Source: SAR86 cluster bacterium (lineage in GTDB: Bacteria > Pseudomonadota > Gammaproteobacteria > Magnimaribacterales > TMED112). Taken from it: 64,000 bases of DNA. Shown one piece after another: positions 54,517-64,000 of this stretch. The first letter of the stretch is position 1; every line of letters begins with the position of its first letter. The notes under the pieces are model-generated. The model made no database searches. It had not been told where the DNA came from and was given only the letters and a program-made list of their open reading frames with translations. The stretch covers positions 1 through 64,000 of the forward strand of contig QOPD01000006.1 in the NCBI GenBank assembly GCA_003331605.1, read 5' to 3'. The translations under genes were made by a program, and so were the position numbers.

Positions 54517-57500
54517 TTACTGAAAGCTTTCTAGAAGCTCCTTCTTCAATGCTTCCTCAATATTTTGTATCTCCTCAGAAGATACGCTTGCTTTTTGATT
54601 AGCTGCAAATCCAGTTCCAGCTGGTATTAATCTACCGACTACAACATTTTCTTTTAATCCTTTTAAGCTATCTTTTTTGGCTGTTACTGCAGCTTCTGTT
54701 AGAACTCTTGTTGTTTCTTGGAATGATGCAGCTGACACAAAGGAATCTGTAGATAATGCAGCCTTAGTGATCCCTAGTAACATTCTTTCAAATTTAGCTG
54801 GCTTTTTGTCTGAAGCTTCAAGATTAGCATTAATGGTTCTAATATCTCCTAGCTGTACAACATCACCTTCTAAATAGTCACTATCTCCAGAATCTGTAAC
54901 AGTAACTTTTTTCATCATCTGTCTGCAAATAACTTCAATATGTTTATCATTGATAACAACACCTTGTAATCTATATACATCTTGAACTTCAGCAATCAAA
55001 TGTTTTGCAAGCTCTTCAACTCCATGCAAAGCAAGCAGACTGTGCGTATCAACTGGGCCGTGGCAAAGAATATCGCCTCTCTCAACAGTATCACCCTCTA
55101 AGAATGATACAGCTCTGTATTTTTGAACTAAAAGTTCTGTTGGCTCACCATTTTCAGGAGTTATAACTAAACGTTTTCTTCCCTTAGTCTCTTTACCATA
55201 AGAAAGCACTCCAGATGCCTCAGCATAAATTGCTCCATCTTTTGGCTTTCTTGCTTCAAATAGGTCGGCAACTCTTGGTAGCCCACCAGTAATGTCTTTT
55301 GTTTTTGTTCCTTCAACTGGAACTCTCGCTATGAATTCACCAACTGAAACTTTATTGGTATTGTTTTTCATCAAAATAGACTTTGATGGAAGTGTATAGC
55401 TAGCTACAACTTTCTTCTTACCATCAACTACTGAAATAGATGGTGTCATTCCTTTCCCTTTAACTGGTCTTTCATTTACGTCGATAACTTCACGAGTTGA
55501 TGCACCAGTTAAATCATCTACATCAACGTTCATTGTTACGTCTTCAGTAAGGTCATTAAATGAAATAGTTCCATCTACCTCAGATATAATAGGAAGTGTT
55601 AGAGGATCCCACTTAGCAATTAAAGTTCCTGGCTCGACCTTGGCATTGTTGGTATGAAGTAGCTCTGCTCCGTAAGGGATAGAGTATTTTTCCAGCAGAT
55701 TTTCATCTTCATCTTGGATTGTTAAAACTCCATTTCTTGATATAACAATGGCTTCACCATTTTTCTTTTCAACGGTTTTTAGGGAAGATTCCAAGACTAC
55801 CGTACCACCTCTCAGAGTTGTAACAGAATCATCTTCAGCTGATCCTGATGCTGCTCCTCCAATATGGAATGTTCTCATAGTTAGCTGAGTGCCTGGCTCA
55901 CCAATAGATTGGGCAGCAACAACCCCAACTGCTTCTCCAATATGCACTAGGTGACCGCGTGCTAAATCTCTTCCATAACATTTTGCGCACAAACCTAATT
56001 TTGCTTCACATGTTATTGGAGATCTTATTTTTACCTTTTTGATACCTGAGTTTTGCAACATGACTGCTGATTCTTCATCAAATAAGTGTCCTTTCTCGAA
56101 TAGAACTTCCTTATCTTTAACAATATCTTCTTGCAAGACCCTTCCCAGAATTCTCTCTGATATGGTTTGTATTACAGATGCGCCATCAATGATTGCTTCT
56201 ACTGTAACTCCATCAGATGTTTCACAATCATCTTCTCTAATAACAACATCTTGTGAGACATCAACAAGTCTTCTAGTCAAATAACCTGAGTTAGCAGTTT
56301 TCAGAGCTGTATCTGCAAGACCTTTTCGGGCTCCATGTGTTGATGTGAAGTATTCCAGCATAGATAAACCTTCTCTAAAGTTACTGGTAATTGCACTTTC
56401 AATAATGCTACCATCTGGTTTAGACATAAGGCCTCTCATTCCTGCAAGCTGCCTTATCTGAGCTGGAGAGCCTCTAGCGCCTGAATCAGCATACATAAAT
56501 ACACTATTGAATGATGGAATTAATGTCTCATTGCCATCCTTATCAACTTCAACTTTATCGCCGAGTGCACCCATCATTGAAGCTGCGACTTTCTCATTTG
56601 TTCTAGACCAGATGTCAATAATTTTGTTGTATTTTTCACCTTTTGTTAGCAATCCAGATTCAAATTGTTGTTCAATACCTTGAACTTCTTGTTGAGCACC
56701 ATCAATAATTAAGTTTTTATCATCTGGTATTTCAAAATCGTTAACTCCAATTGAGGCGCCAGATAATGTTGAGTACTCAAAACCTAGATACATAAGACTG
56801 TCAGCAAATAAGACTGATTCTTTAAGTCCGAAATTCCTATAAACATCTGAGATAAGATTTAGTATGTCTTTTTTCTTCAGTGTTTTATTGACTCGGTCAA
56901 AGCTAATGCCATTTGGCATAATCTCAAATAACAAACATCTGCCAACTGTAGTTTCAACTACTTTTTTCTCGTCATCCATTAAAACTCTAACTTTAATTTT
57001 TGTATGCAAACTCACCTGTTTTTCTAGATAAGCTCTTTTTACCTCATGCACATCAACAAATGCTCTGCCTTGCCCTATAGAATTATTGTTTTCTTTTGTT
57101 AGATAATAAATTCCAAGTACTACGTCCTGGTTAGGCTGAATAATTGGCTCACCACTTGCAGGAGATAGAATGTTGTTTGTAGACATCATAAGAGCTCTTG
57201 CCTCTAACTGAGCTTCAATTGATAGAGGGACATGCACTGCCATTTGGTCACCGTCAAAGTCAGCATTAAATGCTACGCATACCAATGGATGCAACTGAAT
57301 TGCTTTTCCTTCGATCAATACAGGCTCAAATGCTTGAATTCCGAGCCTATGCAATGTTGGAGCTCTATTTAATAAAACTGGGTGCTCTCTTATTACTTCG
57401 TCTAAACAATCCCAAACTTCTGGGGCTTCTTCTTCAACTAGCTGTTTTGCGGCTTTAATAGTTATGGTTATGCCTTTTTGCTCTAAGCGGTTAAATATAA

Positions 57501-58635
57501 ATGGTTTAAAAAGCTCTAGAGCCATCTTCTTAGGCAGTCCGCACTGGTGCAGTTTTAGAGTAGGTCCTGATACAACAACGGACCTTCCTGAGTAATCAAC
57601 TCTTTTACCTAAAAGATTTTGTCTAAATCTTCCTTGCTTACCTTTAATCATATCTGCTAAAGATTTTAAAGGTCTCTTATTGGTGCCTAGAATAGCTCTT
57701 CCTCTTCGACCATTATCAAGCAATGCATCAACTGATTCTTGTAACATTCTTTTCTCATTTCGCACAATTATTTCAGGAGCGCCTAATTCAAGTAGCCTTT
57801 TTAATCTATTATTTCTATTAATAACTCTTCTATAGAGATCATTTAAATCAGAAGTTGCGAATCTACCGCCATCCAATGGAACCAAAGGTCTTAGATCCGG
57901 AGGCAATACAGGCAATACATTCATAATCATCCATTCAGGTTTTTGCCCACTATCTCTGAATGCTTCCATAATTTTTAGTCTTTTTTGCAGTTTCTTAATT
58001 TTTGTCTCTGACCCGCTTGTTGCTAGCTCCTCACGAATTTCTTGTATTGACTTTTCAACATCCACATCTGCTAAGAGGATCTGAACTGCTTCAGCTCCCA
58101 TCATCGCAGTAAAATCATCATCGTACTCATCTAGAGCTTCGTAATATTCATCTTCTGTTAAAAGCTGACCTTTTTTAAGATCTGTGATTCCAGGCTCAAC
58201 AACAACGAAACTTTCGTAATATAAGACTCTCTCAATTTCTCTGAGAGTCATATCTAGAAATAAACCAATCCTAGATGGCAATGATTTTAGAAACCAAATA
58301 TGTGCTACCGGAGATGCTAGATCTATGTGACCCATACGCTCTCTTCTTACTTTTGTGGCTGTAACCTCTACGCCACATTTTTCACATATGACACCTCTGT
58401 GTTTTCTTCTTTTATATTTTCCGCATAGACATTCAAAGTCCTTGATAGGTCCAAATATTCTTGAACAGAACAGGCCGTCCCTTTCTGGTTTAAATGTCCT
58501 GTAGTTAATTGTTTCCGGTTTTTTAACCTCTCCCCATGACCATGATCTAATCATCTGTGGAGATGCTAGACCACATGAAATTAAATCAAAGTTTCTCTTA
58601 GAAGTTCTATTTATATTCTTAATAATGTCTTGCAT
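54517..58635 (-). CDS. rpoC: DNA-directed RNA polymerase subunit beta'
   Basis: [41 protein letters not shown]; 1372 aa. Confidence 0.98.
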   Translation of the reverse strand: MQDIIKNINRTSKRNFDLISCGLASPQMIRSWSWGEVKKPETINYRTFKPERDGLFCSRIFGPIKDFECLCGKYKRRKHRGVICEKCGVEVTATKVRRERMGHIDLASPVAHIWFLKSLPSRIGLFLDMTLREIERVLYYESFVVVEPGITDLKKGQLLTEDEYYEALDEYDDDFTAMMGAEAVQILLADVDVEKSIQEIREELATSGSETKIKKLQKRLKIMEAFRDSGQKPEWMIMNVLPVLPPDLRPLVPLDGGRFATSDLNDLYRRVINRNNRLKRLLELGAPEIIVRNEKRMLQESVDALLDNGRRGRAILGTNKRPLKSLADMIKGKQGRFRQNLLGKRVDYSGRSVVVSGPTLKLHQCGLPKKMALELFKPFIFNRLEQKGITITIKAAKQLVEEEAPEVWDCLDEVIREHPVLLNRAPTLHRLGIQAFEPVLIEGKAIQLHPLVCVAFNADFDGDQMAVHVPLSIEAQLEARALMMSTNNILSPASGEPIIQPNQDVVLGIYYLTKENNNSIGQGRAFVDVHEVKRAYLEKQVSLHTKIKVRVLMDDEKKVVETTVGRCLLFEIMPNGISFDRVNKTLKKKDILNLISDVYRNFGLKESVLFADSLMYLGFEYSTLSGASIGVNDFEIPDDKNLIIDGAQQEVQGIEQQFESGLLTKGEKYNKIIDIWSRTNEKVAASMMGALGDKVEVDKDGNETLIPSFNSVFMYADSGARGSPAQIRQLAGMRGLMSKPDGSIIESAITSNFREGLSMLEYFTSTHGARKGLADTALKTANSGYLTRRLVDVSQDVVIREDDCETSDGVTVEAIIDGASVIQTISERILGRVLQEDIVKDKEVLFEKGHLFDEESAVMLQNSGIKKVKIRSPITCEAKLGLCAKCYGRDLARGHLVHIGEAVGVVAAQSIGEPGTQLTMRTFHIGGAASGSAEDDSVTTLRGGTVVLESSLKTVEKKNGEAIVISRNGVLTIQDEDENLLEKYSIPYGAELLHTNNAKVEPGTLIAKWDPLTLPIISEVDGTISFNDLTEDVTMNVDVDDLTGASTREVIDVNERPVKGKGMTPSISVVDGKKKVVASYTLPSKSILMKNNTNKVSVGEFIARVPVEGTKTKDITGGLPRVADLFEARKPKDGAIYAEASGVLSYGKETKGRKRLVITPENGEPTELLVQKYRAVSFLEGDTVERGDILCHGPVDTHSLLALHGVEELAKHLIAEVQDVYRLQGVVINDKHIEVICRQMMKKVTVTDSGDSDYLEGDVVQLGDIRTINANLEASDKKPAKFERMLLGITKAALSTDSFVSAASFQETTRVLTEAAVTAKKDSLKGLKENVVVGRLIPAGTGFAANQKASVSSEEIQNIEEALKKELLESFQ

Positions 58636-58636
58636 A

Positions 58637-61600
58637 TTATCTCTCTGAAGAGTCCTCCAATTCTAAATTTATTCCCAATGCTTTTATCTCTTTACTTAAA
58701 ACATTAAATGATTCCGGCACACCTGATTCAACTTCATAGTTGCCATCAACAATATTCTTGTAAACTTTTGATCTTCCAATGATATCGTCGGATTTCACAG
58801 TTAGCATTTCTTGTAATGTATAGGCTGCACCGTAAGCTTCTAAAGCCCACACCTCCATCTCACCAAACCTTTGGCCTCCAAACTGTGCTTTTCCACCAAG
58901 AGGTTGTTGTGTTACAAGGCTATATGAACCAGTTGATCTTGCATGCATCTTATCATCAACTAAGTGATTTAGTTTAAGCATGTACATGTATCCAACTGTC
59001 ACTGGCCTATCAAACTGTTCACCTGTTCTTCCATCAAACAAAGTGAATTGACCACTTTCAGGAAGTCCAGCATATTTTAAAAGCTCTTTAACCTGGTACT
59101 CATTTGCTCCATCAAAAACTGGGGTAGCAAATGGAACACCATCTCTAAGGTTATCAGCAAGTTCCTTGACTTCATAATCCTTCAGTGATCCTATGTCGTC
59201 ATCTTCTCTAGGTCCGAATGAATAAATATCATTCAATACTTTTTTAACGTTCTCAAACTTTTCTTTTGACTTGAGCATTTGATCTATCTTGGTTCCTAGA
59301 CCCTTAGCAGCTAACCCAAGATGTGTTTCTAGTATTTGTCCAACATTCATTCTTGATGGCACGCCAAGAGGATTTAAGACAACATCTACTGGCTCTCCAT
59401 TTTCGTCATATGGCATATCTTCAACAGGGATGATGCTTGAGATTACACCCTTGTTACCATGTCTACCAGCAAGCTTATCGCCAGCCTGAATTCTTCTTTT
59501 CACAGCTAAATAAACTTTGATAACAGACAGAACTCCTGGTGCAAGATCATTGCCACCTCCAATTTTTTTCTTGAATACAGCCATCTTCTCTTTGTTCTGT
59601 GCTTGATATCTTTTAAATTGATCAGCAACATTTTTTTGAAGGTCTGTAATCTTCTTGCTCTTAACTTTAAGTTTTAGCAAGGCCTCTAGATCTAATTCTT
59701 CGAGTGAATCTTGCGTATATTTCCCTTTATCAGTAATTAGTTTTTCTTGTTTAAAAGTTTGAATAATTGTGTTTTTTAATGAGTTAGTAACAATCCTCAT
59801 CTCATCATCAAGATCTTTGGTGTACTCAGAAACCATTAGAGACTCATTACTTTTTGCTCTTGGGTTTTTGTCGGCACCATCTCGAGTGAAAATCTGAACG
59901 TCAATAACTGTACCACTTACACTTGATGGAACTCTTAAAGATGTGTCTTTAATATCTGAAGCTTTCTCACCAAAGATAGCCTTAAGCAATTTCTCTTCTG
60001 GAGAAAGTTGCGATTCACCTTTAGGAGTGACTTTACCAACAAGAATATCACCAGCTTGAACTTTAGCTCCAACATAAACGATTCCATTCTCATCAAGTTT
60101 CGATAAAGCAGACTCACTTACTCCAGGAATATCGGAAGTAATTTCTTCCATACCTAATTTAGTATCTCTTGTTATACAAGTAAGCTCCTGTATATGAATA
60201 CTTGTTAACCTGTCTTCTTGAACAACTTTTTCTGAAACTAATATGGAATCTTCGTAGTTAAACCCATTCCACGGCATAAATGCAATCCTCATATTTTGGC
60301 CAATAGCCAATTCTCCGAGATCTATTGATGGGCCATCAGCAATAATATCGCCTGCTTTTACTTGATCGCCTTTTTTCACTAATGGTCTTTGGTTAATGCA
60401 TGTATTTTGATTTGATCGTGTGTATTTAATGAGATTGTAAATATCAACACCAACATCATCACCGCCTGAAACTTTTATAACTATTCTTCCACCATCTACT
60501 GAGTCGACTATTCCAGCATTGTTTGCTACTACACAAACACCTGAATCGCGAGCAACTTGTCTTTCTAGGCCAGTACCAACAAGAGGTTTTTGAGGAATAA
60601 GGGTTGGGACGGCTTGTCTCATCATGTTTGATCCCATTAATGCTCTATTTGCGTCGTTATTTTCTAAGAAAGGTATCAAGGATGCTGCAACAGATAAAAC
60701 CTGCTTAGGCGATACATCCATCAGAGAAATCATTCCCACACTAACAAGCGAGGTCTCGCCCTGATGTCGTGCTGTAATAAACTCATCTTTGATTTTTCCT
60801 TTTTTATCAAGCTCAACATTAGCTTGAGCAATGTAGTGTGATGATTCCATAATCGGTGAAAGATACACGACTTCTTCTGTCACTTTTCCGTCTTTAACTA
60901 CTCGATATGGTGTCTCAATGAATCCGTATCTATCTGTTCTTGCATAAGTAGATAAAGAATTAATCAAACCAATATTTGGACCCTCAGGAGTCTCAATTGG
61001 ACAAACTCGACCGTAGTGTGTTGGATGAACGTCTCTAACTTCAAAACCTGCTCTTTCTCTTGACAAACCACCAGGACCCAACGCTGAAACTCTTCTTTTG
61101 TGGGTTACCTCTGAAAGTGGGTTGTTCTGGTCCATAAATTGGGAGAGTTGCGATGAACCAAAAAATTCTTTAAATGCAGCAGTTATAGGTTTTGCATTAA
61201 TTAAGTCTGAAGGGATATATCCTTCTGTCTCAGCCATACCAAGTCTATCTTTAACCGCTCTTTCTACTCTAACTAAAGCAATCCTTAGTTGATTGGCTGT
61301 CATTTCACCTACAGATCTAATTCTCCTGTTACCTAGGTGATCGATATCATCAACTGAATCTCTACCATTTCTGATGTCAACAAGTTTTTTCAATACAGTG
61401 ACAATGTCTTCTTTGGTTAGAATATGAACGTCATTTCTGTCTTCAATCCCAAGTCTCCAATTAAGCTTCATTCTGCCCACATCTGATAGGTCATATCTAT
61501 CTGCTGAGAAGAATAGATTATTAAATAAAATTTCTGTTGACTCTTTTGTTGGTGGTTCACCAGGTCTAAGCATTCTATAGATATCAACAAGTGCTTCGAG

Positions 61601-62692
61601 TTTTGTTTTACTTGGATCGTTGCGCAAAGTATCTGCAATAAATGAACCACTATCAATTGTGTTGGTGTAAATAATCTTAAAGTTTTCGATATTTGTCTCT
61701 AACAGTTTCTTGAGGACCATCTTCTCTAAGACAGTATTAGCTGTGTAAATAATTTCACCTGTTTCTTTATCCACTATGTCTTCAGCAAGAATTTGACCAA
61801 CAAATTCCTCTTGCTCAACACTTAAAGATTTATTTTTTTGCTTTGTATAATCGTTAACAACTTTCGCGTTAACTCTTTTCCCTGAAGTGACCACATTGCC
61901 ACCAACCTCAAAAGAAAAATCAAACGCTTTGCCTTTAAGGTTTTCTGGTGAAATGTTCAGTGATATTTGTTTGTCTTTCACCGAAACATCTAATGTCTCA
62001 TAGAAGGATTCGAGAATTTCCTTATCGGTCATATCCAAAGACTTTAGAATAGCCGTTGCAGGAAATTTTCTTTTTCTATCTATTCTTGCATAAATTAAGT
62101 CTTTAGCATCGAATTCATAATCCAACCATGAGCCCCTATAAGGAATAATCCTTGCAGCATAAAGAACTTTACCAGAAGAGTGTGTCTTGCCTTTGTCATG
62201 ATCAAAAAATACTCCTGGCGATCGGTGTAGCTGAGAAACAACAACTCTTTCAGTACCATTAACCACAAAACTACCATCTTTGGTCATTATTGGTATCTCG
62301 CCAAGGAAAACACGATCGTCCTTAATACCTTTTTCTTTTATTGTCTTATAACCAGTTGCCTTATCCATAACTCTCAATTGGAGGTTTACGTATAATGGAA
62401 CTGCATATGAGATGCCTTTTGTTTTGCATTCTTCAGGCGTATATAAGCATTCTCCAAGCTCATAACTGATGTAATCAAGGGCAGCGTTGCTTGATGCGCT
62501 ATAAATTGGAAAAATTGAATGGAAGACTTCTTCTAGGCCTTTTCTTTCTCTCTTTGATGGGTCTAATTCAGCTTGAAGAAATTCTGCGTATGAGTCAGTT
62601 TGTGTCTTTAATAGATATGGCAATTCCATGACATTTGGCAAAGTGCCAAATTGTCTTCGAACACGTTTTTTCTCGGTAAAAGAATATGTCAT
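58637..62692 (-). CDS. rpoB: DNA-directed RNA polymerase subunit beta
   Basis: [64 protein letters not shown]; 1351 aa. Confidence 0.98.
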   Translation of the reverse strand: MTYSFTEKKRVRRQFGTLPNVMELPYLLKTQTDSYAEFLQAELDPSKRERKGLEEVFHSIFPIYSASSNAALDYISYELGECLYTPEECKTKGISYAVPLYVNLQLRVMDKATGYKTIKEKGIKDDRVFLGEIPIMTKDGSFVVNGTERVVVSQLHRSPGVFFDHDKGKTHSSGKVLYAARIIPYRGSWLDYEFDAKDLIYARIDRKRKFPATAILKSLDMTDKEILESFYETLDVSVKDKQISLNISPENLKGKAFDFSFEVGGNVVTSGKRVNAKVVNDYTKQKNKSLSVEQEEFVGQILAEDIVDKETGEIIYTANTVLEKMVLKKLLETNIENFKIIYTNTIDSGSFIADTLRNDPSKTKLEALVDIYRMLRPGEPPTKESTEILFNNLFFSADRYDLSDVGRMKLNWRLGIEDRNDVHILTKEDIVTVLKKLVDIRNGRDSVDDIDHLGNRRIRSVGEMTANQLRIALVRVERAVKDRLGMAETEGYIPSDLINAKPITAAFKEFFGSSQLSQFMDQNNPLSEVTHKRRVSALGPGGLSRERAGFEVRDVHPTHYGRVCPIETPEGPNIGLINSLSTYARTDRYGFIETPYRVVKDGKVTEEVVYLSPIMESSHYIAQANVELDKKGKIKDEFITARHQGETSLVSVGMISLMDVSPKQVLSVAASLIPFLENNDANRALMGSNMMRQAVPTLIPQKPLVGTGLERQVARDSGVCVVANNAGIVDSVDGGRIVIKVSGGDDVGVDIYNLIKYTRSNQNTCINQRPLVKKGDQVKAGDIIADGPSIDLGELAIGQNMRIAFMPWNGFNYEDSILVSEKVVQEDRLTSIHIQELTCITRDTKLGMEEITSDIPGVSESALSKLDENGIVYVGAKVQAGDILVGKVTPKGESQLSPEEKLLKAIFGEKASDIKDTSLRVPSSVSGTVIDVQIFTRDGADKNPRAKSNESLMVSEYTKDLDDEMRIVTNSLKNTIIQTFKQEKLITDKGKYTQDSLEELDLEALLKLKVKSKKITDLQKNVADQFKRYQAQNKEKMAVFKKKIGGGNDLAPGVLSVIKVYLAVKRRIQAGDKLAGRHGNKGVISSIIPVEDMPYDENGEPVDVVLNPLGVPSRMNVGQILETHLGLAAKGLGTKIDQMLKSKEKFENVKKVLNDIYSFGPREDDDIGSLKDYEVKELADNLRDGVPFATPVFDGANEYQVKELLKYAGLPESGQFTLFDGRTGEQFDRPVTVGYMYMLKLNHLVDDKMHARSTGSYSLVTQQPLGGKAQFGGQRFGEMEVWALEAYGAAYTLQEMLTVKSDDIIGRSKVYKNIVDGNYEVESGVPESFNVLSKEIKALGINLELEDSSER

Positions 62693-62716
62693 TAAAAAAA
62701 ATTAAAGCTTAATGAA

Positions 62717-63106
62717 TTACTTCATTTCAGCTTGTGCACCTGCTTCTTGTAAAGCAGCTACTAGTGCTTCTGCATCTTCTTTGCTTGCTCCTTCTTTAAT
62801 TGCTTTAGGAGCACTATCAACTAAGTCTTTTGCTTCTTTTAAGCCTAAATCTGTTGCACCTCTCACAGCTTTAATCACTGCAACTTTTTTATCGCCTGCT
62901 GCTGTTAATACAACATCAAATGCTGTTTTTTCTTCGGCAGCTTCTTCTCCGCCTGCATCTCCTGCCACGGCTGCGCCTGCTGCTGGTGCTGCTGCAACTG
63001 CTGCTGCTGTTACACCAAATTTTTCTTCTATTGCGTCAATAAGGTCTACAAGATCCATTACTGACATATTTGAGATTGAATCTAAAATTTCATCTTTAGT
63101 TGCCAT
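62717..63106 (-). CDS. rplL: 50S ribosomal protein L7/L12
   Basis: Ala-rich hinge, [48 protein letters not shown]. Confidence 0.98.
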   Translation of the reverse strand: MATKDEILDSISNMSVMDLVDLIDAIEEKFGVTAAAVAAAPAAGAAVAGDAGGEEAAEEKTAFDVVLTAAGDKKVAVIKAVRGATDLGLKEAKDLVDSAPKAIKEGASKEDAEALVAALQEAGAQAEMK

Positions 63107-63115
63107 ATCTACTCC

Positions 63116-63637
63116 TTAACTTTTTTGCTCTTTCACCGCCACTAGTGTTCTAGCTAATTTTGAAGGAACCTCATTCATAAGAGACGCAATTTTACCTAAA
63201 GGTGCCTTCAAAAGTCCAGCGAATTTTGAAATTGCTTCCTCAAATGTTGGTAAAGTTGCCAATCTGTCTATTTCAGATGCATCTAGATGCATTCCATCAA
63301 TAGATATTCCCTTAATGTTTAGGTTTTCATTATCTTTTGCAAATTTCTTTAATATTTTTGCTGCTGCACCAGGCTCGTCATAAGAAAACGCCAACATAGT
63401 TGGGCCATTAAGATAATCATCAATGCCTTCGTAGGTTGTATCTTTAAGACCTAGTTTCACCAGAGTGTTTTTAGCTACTCTAAATTTAACATGGGCCTTA
63501 TGAGCCTCTGATCTAAGTTCAGTAGCCTCAGAAACTGTCAAGCCTCTTGCATCAGCAAGAACTAGTGAAGAAGCTTCAGCTGCCATTTCTTTTACATCAG
63601 AAACTATTTTTTTCTTATCTTCTACGCTTAGTGCCAT
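63116..63637 (-). CDS. rplJ: 50S ribosomal protein L10
   Basis: VLADARGLTVSEATELRSEAHKAHVKFRVAKNTL. Confidence 0.96.
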   Translation of the reverse strand: MALSVEDKKKIVSDVKEMAAEASSLVLADARGLTVSEATELRSEAHKAHVKFRVAKNTLVKLGLKDTTYEGIDDYLNGPTMLAFSYDEPGAAAKILKKFAKDNENLNIKGISIDGMHLDASEIDRLATLPTFEEAISKFAGLLKAPLGKIASLMNEVPSKLARTLVAVKEQKS

Positions 63638-63662
63638 AACAATAAATATTTTTCAAAAACTA

Positions 63663-63723
63663 ATAGATAGAAAAGGTAGAACCTGAAACTATCTATGAAG
63701 GAAATTAAGCTTCCACACCTTCA
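63663..63723 (-). promoter_or_regulatory. Candidate structured leader/attenuator upstream of rplJ (two adjacent hairpins)
   Basis: Minus strand: TGAAGG...CCTTCA (63723-63696) then ATAGATAG-TTTC-AGGT-TCT-ACCT-TTT-CTATCTAT (63696-63663), followed by TAGTTTTTG. Confidence 0.5.
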
Positions 63724-63735
63724 GTCTTTGATGTC

Positions 63736-64000
63736 TCAAAATTGAGAAACGTCAATTCTATACCCTGGACCCATTGTTGTCGAGAGGTAAATGTCTTTTA
63801 TATATATCCCTTTGGAAGAAGCTGGTTTTAGACGCTTCAATTCAGCTATAAATGATTCAAGGTTTTCAGTAATTTGAGTTTGATCCATGTCGATATTTGC
63901 AACTGTGCCGTGGATTGTACCATCCTTGTCAGCTTTAAATCTTGATTGGCCATGCTTGATATCCTTAACTGCTTTCTCAATGTTCTCTGTTACTGTTCCA
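63736..64000 (-). CDS. rplA: 50S ribosomal protein L1, C-terminal part (5' end outside window)
   Basis: Manual translation of minus strand: ...LKRLKPASSKGIYIKDIYLSTTMGPGYRIDVSQF*; frame open to window edge. Confidence 0.95.
   Translation of the reverse strand, partial: GTVTENIEKAVKDIKHGQSRFKADKDGTIHGTVANIDMDQTQITENLESFIAELKRLKPASSKGIYIKDIYLSTTMGPGYRIDVSQF

Noticed and set aside
62940-63010. Short GCT/GCA-rich repeat-like stretch
   Set aside because: Encodes the flexible Ala-rich hinge of L7/L12, not a separate repeat element.
62712-63119. 135-aa Ala/Ser-rich plus-strand ORF opposite rplL
   Set aside because: Mirror of the Ala-rich L7/L12 hinge; rplL is unambiguous on the minus strand.

Overview
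The window is a compact, AT-rich chromosomal segment of a streamlined gammaproteobacterium. SAR86-like marine lineages are a plausible guess from gene content and order, but I could not run phylogeny. It is almost entirely core housekeeping DNA. Contents: the 3' end of valS; a short accessory stretch (SDR, Cas4-like nuclease, ElaA, glutathione peroxidase, alpha/beta hydrolase); a ~24 kb minus-strand array (fur-grpE-dnaK-dnaJ-dapB-rpsB-tsf-pyrH-frr-uppS-dxr-rseP-bamA-skp-lpxD-fabZ-lpxA-lpxB-rnhB-dnaE-accA-tilS-ech-rimI); a plus-strand smpB-ssrA(tmRNA)-rpsT unit; obgE-rpmA-rplU // ispB-fabB; ssb // uvrA; and a ~26 kb minus-strand array from partial rplA through rpoBC, str, S10, spc and alpha clusters to rplQ. 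I saw no CRISPR array, transposon, prophage, rRNA or tRNA. No obvious novel multi-gene system is present. The notable signals are departures inside core genes: a DnaJ lacking its zinc-finger domain, ValS lacking its C-terminal domain, long C-terminal extensions on ribosomal proteins S2 and L3, an RNase HII with an altered GRG motif, and a pre-tmRNA leader perfectly complementary to the tmRNA pseudoknot region. Genome architecture is also unusual: all convergent gene ends overlap, all divergent starts are under 45 bp apart, and there is no space for several classical r-protein autoregulatory leaders.
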